17,726 nt of DNA from Candidatus Omnitrophota bacterium (GTDB lineage Bacteria > Omnitrophota > Koll11 > Aquiviventales > Aquiviventaceae). A program made the translations under genes and the position numbers. The DNA is taken from positions 1 through 17,726 of the forward strand of contig JAHFGU010000017.1 of assembly GCA_023247285.1 (NCBI GenBank), in the 5' to 3' direction. Shown piece by piece: positions 14,423-17,726 of this stretch (its first letter is position 1; each line of letters begins with the position of its first letter). Under the pieces are notes generated by a model, which worked only from the letters and a program-made list of their open reading frames with translations, was not told the origin of the DNA and made no database searches.

Positions 14423-15849
14423 GCGCTGGACGGCGGGCCACCGCCACGCATTCTCCGGGACGCCCGAGCCCGTGGGCGGTCTGGCTCCTTGCCGTCGGCT
14501 GCGCGGCGCTGCTCGGCGCGTTCGTGCTGACCGTGGGGTGGGTCGAGCGCACGCTCAGCGCGGACGGCTGGGTGTCGCCGCCGACGGCCCACCGGATCGT
14601 GCAGGCGCAGTGGGGATTGCTCCTGGCCGGCGCCGCCTGCGTGGTCCTGGCCGGCGTCATGGCTCGGCGTGTTTTAGCGGTGGTTGCCGCGGTGGCGCTG
14701 AGTCTCTGCGCGGGCGCTGCGTTCGTCAATACATTCTATCCGCGCCACCTCCTATTTACCCCGAAGCGATTGGTACGGGTGGCCCTCGGGCAGGAGCTCT
14801 TGCTAAGGGATTTCAAGCCGGAGCCCACGCTGCGGGTTGCCGCGCATGAGGTGCTACGGGCCCGCTACCCGGCGATCAACATCCACGCCCACTTCAGCTA
14901 CCCTGGCCCGGATACGGTCAAGAGCGCCGAGGAGCTGGTCGCCGTGATGGATGCCTGCAACGTGGCGCAGGCGATCGATTTGGACGGCGGGGTGCAGGAG
15001 CGGCTTCAGGAGGAGCTGAACCGGTACGCGCGCAAGGCGCCGGAGCGGCTGGTCGTCTTCGCGCACGTGTGGTTCGGCGAGGAGTTTTCAGGCCCGAAGT
15101 ACTTTCAGAGTGTCGTCGACAGCCTGGATGAGGCAAAGCGGATGGGGGCTGCGGGCATCAAAATCTGGAAGAATCTCGGGTTGAAGGCAAGGGACAAGCA
15201 GGGCCGCCCTGTCCCAGTTGACGACCCGCGCCTCGAGCCGCTCTGGCAGAAGGCGCAGGCGCTGAAGCTGCCCGTCCTCATTCACCTATCGGATCCGGAG
15301 CCGTTTTTTCACCAGGCGGACGGGACGAACGAGCGATACGAGGAGCTGGCTGGCGTCGGCGGTGGTGGAATCGTGGAATCGTTGGCCCATCCGCGCTACC
15401 CCAGGACCGCGCAGATCATCGGCCAGTTTGAGCGGGTGCTGGTTCGCCACCCATCGGTCACGTTCGTCGGGGCGCACATGCTGATGCTCGGCCATGACCT
15501 CGAAACCCTGGCGGGCGTGCTGGATCGCCACCCGAACCTGTCGGTGGATCTGTCCGCCATGGCGCACGAGCTGGGACGGCAACCTCGCGCGGCCCGCGCG
15601 TTCTTCCTGAAGTACGCCGACCGGATTCTCTTTGGCACCGATGGCAACCCGGATGAGGCAACCTACCGGCAATACTTCAGGTTTTTGGAGACCGCGGACG
15701 AGTACTTCGACTACCCGCGCTGGCCCAAGTACAATTCCGGCCGATGGAAAATTTATGGGCTGGACTTGCCCGATGACGTGCTGCGCAAAGTCTACCACGA
15801 CAACGCGGCCAAGATCCTCAAGCTGCCAACGGCGACGGGTGAGAGGTGA
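14419..15849 (+). CDS. Membrane-anchored amidohydrolase (amidohydrolase_2, TIM-barrel metal hydrolase)
   Basis: A 476-aa protein: three hydrophobic segments (about 20-40, 62-80, 85-104), then a TIM-barrel metallohydrolase domain from about 150 to the end. Barrel motifs in order are 'INIHAHFSYPGPDTV' (153-167; H156 and H158), 'AGIKIWKNLGL' (245-255), 'LPVLIHLSDPEPFF' (284-297; H289), 'VTFVGAHML' (348-356; H353) and 'ILFGTDGNP' (403-411; D408). The ending 'GRWKIYGLDLPDDVLRKVY' is the hallmark of one amidohydrolase_2 subgroup. The basic N-terminus and the 'ARR' between spans 2 and 3 place the catalytic domain outside the cytoplasm by the positive-inside rule. The family includes hydrolases and decarboxylases, so the reaction is open. 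Beside a flippase and a GT-C enzyme it could trim an exported glycan or lactone (inference). Confidence 0.85.
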   Translation: MSAGRRATATHSPGRPSPWAVWLLAVGCAALLGAFVLTVGWVERTLSADGWVSPPTAHRIVQAQWGLLLAGAACVVLAGVMARRVLAVVAAVALSLCAGAAFVNTFYPRHLLFTPKRLVRVALGQELLLRDFKPEPTLRVAAHEVLRARYPAINIHAHFSYPGPDTVKSAEELVAVMDACNVAQAIDLDGGVQERLQEELNRYARKAPERLVVFAHVWFGEEFSGPKYFQSVVDSLDEAKRMGAAGIKIWKNLGLKARDKQGRPVPVDDPRLEPLWQKAQALKLPVLIHLSDPEPFFHQADGTNERYEELAGVGGGGIVESLAHPRYPRTAQIIGQFERVLVRHPSVTFVGAHMLMLGHDLETLAGVLDRHPNLSVDLSAMAHELGRQPRAARAFFLKYADRILFGTDGNPDEATYRQYFRFLETADEYFDYPRWPKYNSGRWKIYGLDLPDDVLRKVYHDNAAKILKLPTATGER

Positions 15850-17564
15850 TGGCAACAGTCTCGTTATCGAAGCGTCCTCTGGTGGCAGTCCTGCTGCTGA
15901 GCCTTGGGCTGAATCTCTGGGGGATCTGCTGGGGCTTGCCGCAGGGGTGGCATCCGGATGAGGTCGTGGCACGGGCCTCGGTCATGTTCGACGGACGTTC
16001 ACTCAACCACCACTACTTCGCGTACGGGGCGCTGCACTACTACCAGGTGATCGCTGGGGCGATCCTACCGGTGCGAGTCGCGCAAAAGCTCATCGGCCGG
16101 TTTGATACGACGTTCGAGGATGGGCTCACGCTGTTGCTGGCCAGGTTCCTGTCGGTACTGATGGCCGTTGGGATCGTTTGGTGCGTGTACCTGATCGGCA
16201 AGACCTTGTTCAGCCGGCGGGCGGGGCTCTGGGCGGCGTTACTGCTGGCGCTATCAATGGGGTTCGTGAATCTGGCCCATTTCGCGACGACCGAGATCCC
16301 CTCGATGTTCTGGTTCACGCTCTCCTGCCTCATGAGCGCGTACGCGCTCAAACACCGTGCGCTGCGATGGTATCTGCTGGCTGGCCTGTGTGCTGGCCTC
16401 TCGGCGGCGGTTAAATACATCGGAGGGCTCTCAGTGCTCCCGTTGGTGGCGGCTCATGCGCTAGCCGGTGAGCGACGCCCACGACGTTGGCTGTTGAGCG
16501 GGATCGCCATGTCGGGCGTGGGATTTGTCATGGGAAACCCGGTGGTCCTGTTCGCCTTCCCGGAGTTCCTCGAGGGGTTCGTGAAGGAAAGCGCCTACAA
16601 CACCGCGCGCGGAGAAGGACGGTTGGGTCGGGCGTTCGTCCCGCTTATCACGCACCGATTGGTTCAAGCGCTCGGGCTGCCGCTGTGCCTGCTTAGCCTG
16701 GCAGGGCTGGCGTACAGTTTGTGGCTGGCGAAAACCCGCGAACATCGTGCGACGGTAGGGTTAGTGTGGGCCATGGTGCTGCCGTACTACCTGGTGATGG
16801 GGATGCAGTACGCACCAGCGATGCGCTACATCGTGCCCATCATCCCCATCTTGCTGGTGTTGGCCGGCAAGTTGGCGGCGGACTGGCTCGCCGCGACGGC
16901 CCCGCTGATACGGAGGTCGACCGTGGCGGTGATGACGGTCGTGCTGGGGTACTCCGCGCTCTACACGATCGCGGCGGATCTCTCGTTTGTCCGGGACAGC
17001 CGGTACCTGGCACGGGACTGGGTGCTCCACCATGTCCCTGAGGGGGCATCAATTGAGATGACGGCCTACGGACCAGAGCTTCCTCGCGGTCGTTACCAGG
17101 TCGCCCAGCGGCCCATTAATGAGTCTCCCACGGTCGAGGAAGCCAATGCGGCTAAGCAAAAACCACTCTATCACGCCATGCAGCGATGGCTCTACGCTCT
17201 CGACCGCCACACGGCTGGACCCCGCGCCGATGGGAGCCGCGAGGGCTATACGACGTGGTACGAGCGAGAGATCCGAAAGCATGGCGAAGCGGTCAAAACG
17301 TTTGACCTAGGCGTTCGAGGGCTTGAGGGGCGCCGTCCAGACTATCTGGTCACGAGCAGCTTGTACACCCGGCCTCTCCTTAAGAAGGCCGATGCCAGCG
17401 ATTCGGAGCGGCAATTCATGGAGGCGCTGGTTGCCGGGCGCACCTCGTATCAGATGGTTGCTCAATTTCAGTACCGCTTGCTTCCGGGGGTTGAACCGGA
17501 GTTGGAATTCGTCAATGGCACCATGACGGTCTTTGCCCGCACGGGCGCTCCCAGGAACGATTGA
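15849..17564 (+). CDS. GT-C glycosyltransferase, ArnT/PMT-like (GT39/GT83 superfamily)
   Basis: A 571-aa integral membrane glycosyltransferase expected to use a polyprenyl-phosphate sugar donor on the periplasmic side. The ATG at 15849 shares one base with the previous stop (TGATG). Following the first hydrophobic helix (11-30) is 'GWHPDEV' (33-39), whose D37-E38 pair is the acidic motif of the first periplasmic loop in GT-C enzymes. About ten more hydrophobic segments follow up to residue 375; 'HFATTEIPSMFWF' (144-156) and 'MRYIVPIIPILLVLAG' (325-340) are characteristic. 'VRDSRYLARDWVLHHVPEGA' (381-400) begins a soluble C-terminal part of about 190 residues, likely periplasmic. It may add a decorating sugar to a flipped lipid or glycan. 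It is not a Wzy polymerase. Confidence 0.88.
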   Translation: MATVSLSKRPLVAVLLLSLGLNLWGICWGLPQGWHPDEVVARASVMFDGRSLNHHYFAYGALHYYQVIAGAILPVRVAQKLIGRFDTTFEDGLTLLLARFLSVLMAVGIVWCVYLIGKTLFSRRAGLWAALLLALSMGFVNLAHFATTEIPSMFWFTLSCLMSAYALKHRALRWYLLAGLCAGLSAAVKYIGGLSVLPLVAAHALAGERRPRRWLLSGIAMSGVGFVMGNPVVLFAFPEFLEGFVKESAYNTARGEGRLGRAFVPLITHRLVQALGLPLCLLSLAGLAYSLWLAKTREHRATVGLVWAMVLPYYLVMGMQYAPAMRYIVPIIPILLVLAGKLAADWLAATAPLIRRSTVAVMTVVLGYSALYTIAADLSFVRDSRYLARDWVLHHVPEGASIEMTAYGPELPRGRYQVAQRPINESPTVEEANAAKQKPLYHAMQRWLYALDRHTAGPRADGSREGYTTWYEREIRKHGEAVKTFDLGVRGLEGRRPDYLVTSSLYTRPLLKKADASDSERQFMEALVAGRTSYQMVAQFQYRLLPGVEPELEFVNGTMTVFARTGAPRND

Positions 17565-17566
17565 TC

Positions 17567-17726
17567 ATGCGCTACTCGGTGGTCATCCCGGTCCATCAGG
17601 AGGTTCAGAGCGTGCCGACGCTGCACAGGCCACACCGCGGAAACGCAGAACAAACAGACCGCAGAGACGCGGAGAGAGGGAGGAGGGCCGCTGTCTTGAC
17701 GACGATACCGTCAGAGCTCAGGGATA
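17567..17726 (+). CDS. Start of a family 2 glycosyltransferase, interrupted or altered by a repeat; truncated at the window edge
   Basis: The ATG at 17567, two bases after the previous stop, opens with 'MRYSVVIPVHQEVQSVP', the nucleotide-binding start of a GT-A family 2 enzyme (DPM1/ArnC-like; usually SVVIPVxNE). An AGGA about 11 bases upstream is a weak ribosome site. From about residue 21 (17627 on) the frame stays open but reads a short tandem repeat as Arg/Glu/Ala-rich residues. The expected strand 2 and 'VDDGS' motif do not appear in the remaining 33 codons. Either the gene is broken by a repeat insertion, or this is an assembly join at a repeat. The window ends before it can be decided. 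Confidence 0.55.
   Translation, partial: MRYSVVIPVHQEVQSVPTLHRPHRGNAEQTDRRDAERGRRAAVLTTIPSELRD
17634..17681 (+). repeat. Two tandem 24-bp units of a 'CCGCAGAGACGCGGAGAG'-type repeat
   Basis: Unit 1 (17634-17657) and unit 2 (17658-17681) both begin ACCGC and agree at 13 of the first 16 bases (14 of 24 overall). Nearly all differences are A/G transitions. The purine-rich pattern (CGCAGAGACGCGGAGA) is like dispersed short repeats I recall from environmental bacterial genomes, but no second copy is in this window. The repeat falls about 60 bases after the start codon of the GT2 gene, which loses its family pattern here. Confidence 0.6.

Noticed and set aside
15849..17564. The GT-C gene as a Wzy polymerase or O-antigen ligase
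   Set aside because: The first periplasmic loop has the HPDE acidic motif, followed by a long C-terminal soluble region, which fits ArnT/PMT-type glycosyltransferases. The large periplasmic loop of Wzy/WaaL is not seen.
17634..17681. The right-edge repeat as a CRISPR array
   Set aside because: Only two imperfect 24-bp units directly abut with no spacer between them, and there are no cas genes nearby.
1..17726. tRNA, rRNA, riboswitch, promoter or terminator in intergenic space
   Set aside because: Gaps between genes are at most 14 bases; no hairpin-plus-T run or structured leader was found, and nothing supports an RNA gene.

Overview
The window is one uninterrupted, co-directional block of 16 plus-strand genes, the first and last cut by the window edges. 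It reads as part of a surface-polysaccharide or lipid-linked glycan assembly locus. Base composition is high-GC (hand counts of sample lines run from about 50 to 75 %). An ABC-2 polysaccharide exporter with a C-terminal substrate-recognition domain, a Wzx-type flippase and GT-C enzymes point to a Gram-negative-type envelope. No rRNA, tRNA or housekeeping marker is present, so the phylum cannot be fixed. The 'CCGCAGAGACGCGGAGAG'-like repeat at the right edge resembles short repeats I associate with environmental, often uncultured, high-GC lineages (Omnitrophota, NC10, Planctomycetota-like). That is only a hint.

Layout: (1) 1-1739, export: the end of a Wzm-like permease and a complete Wzt-like ATPase. 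(2) 1739-3918, a GT4 and a GT2 glycosyltransferase. (3) 3915-8174, a modification cassette: GlpD-like FAD oxidoreductase, SAM methyltransferase, extended SDR (epimerase/dehydrogenase type), second SAM methyltransferase. (4) 8171-9974, an unusual GT4 and an unrecognised multi-span membrane protein; this part looks less GC-rich. (5) 9974-14422, a GC-richer part: a fusion of a UPF0104/LPG-synthase-type membrane domain with a GT4, a CE4 polysaccharide deacetylase and a Wzx-type flippase. (6) 14419-17564, a membrane-anchored amidohydrolase and a GT-C (GT39/83-like) glycosyltransferase. (7) 17567-end, the first codons of another GT2, whose sequence runs into a short tandem repeat and loses family resemblance.

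Adjacent genes overlap by 4 bp (ATGA, seven junctions), 1 bp (four) or 8 bp (one), or are separated by at most 14 bp (three junctions). This implies a single translationally coupled transcription unit. No promoter, operator, riboswitch, terminator, RNA gene or CRISPR array is visible, and there is no gene-free stretch over 300 bases.

A working picture (inference): cytoplasmic GT2/GT4 enzymes build a glycan on a lipid carrier. The methyltransferases, SDR, oxidoreductase and deacetylase modify precursors or chain ends. Chains leave through the ABC exporter and/or the flippase. The GT-C enzyme and the tethered amidohydrolase act on the periplasmic side. No Wzy polymerase, ligase, initiating phosphoglycosyltransferase or nucleotide-sugar synthesis set is present in the window, so the locus must extend beyond it. 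The most notable items are the membrane-domain/GT4 fusion, the GlpD-like enzyme in a glycan locus, the tethered amidohydrolase, the orphan membrane protein with paired DE/HE motifs, and the repeat-interrupted GT2 at the right end.
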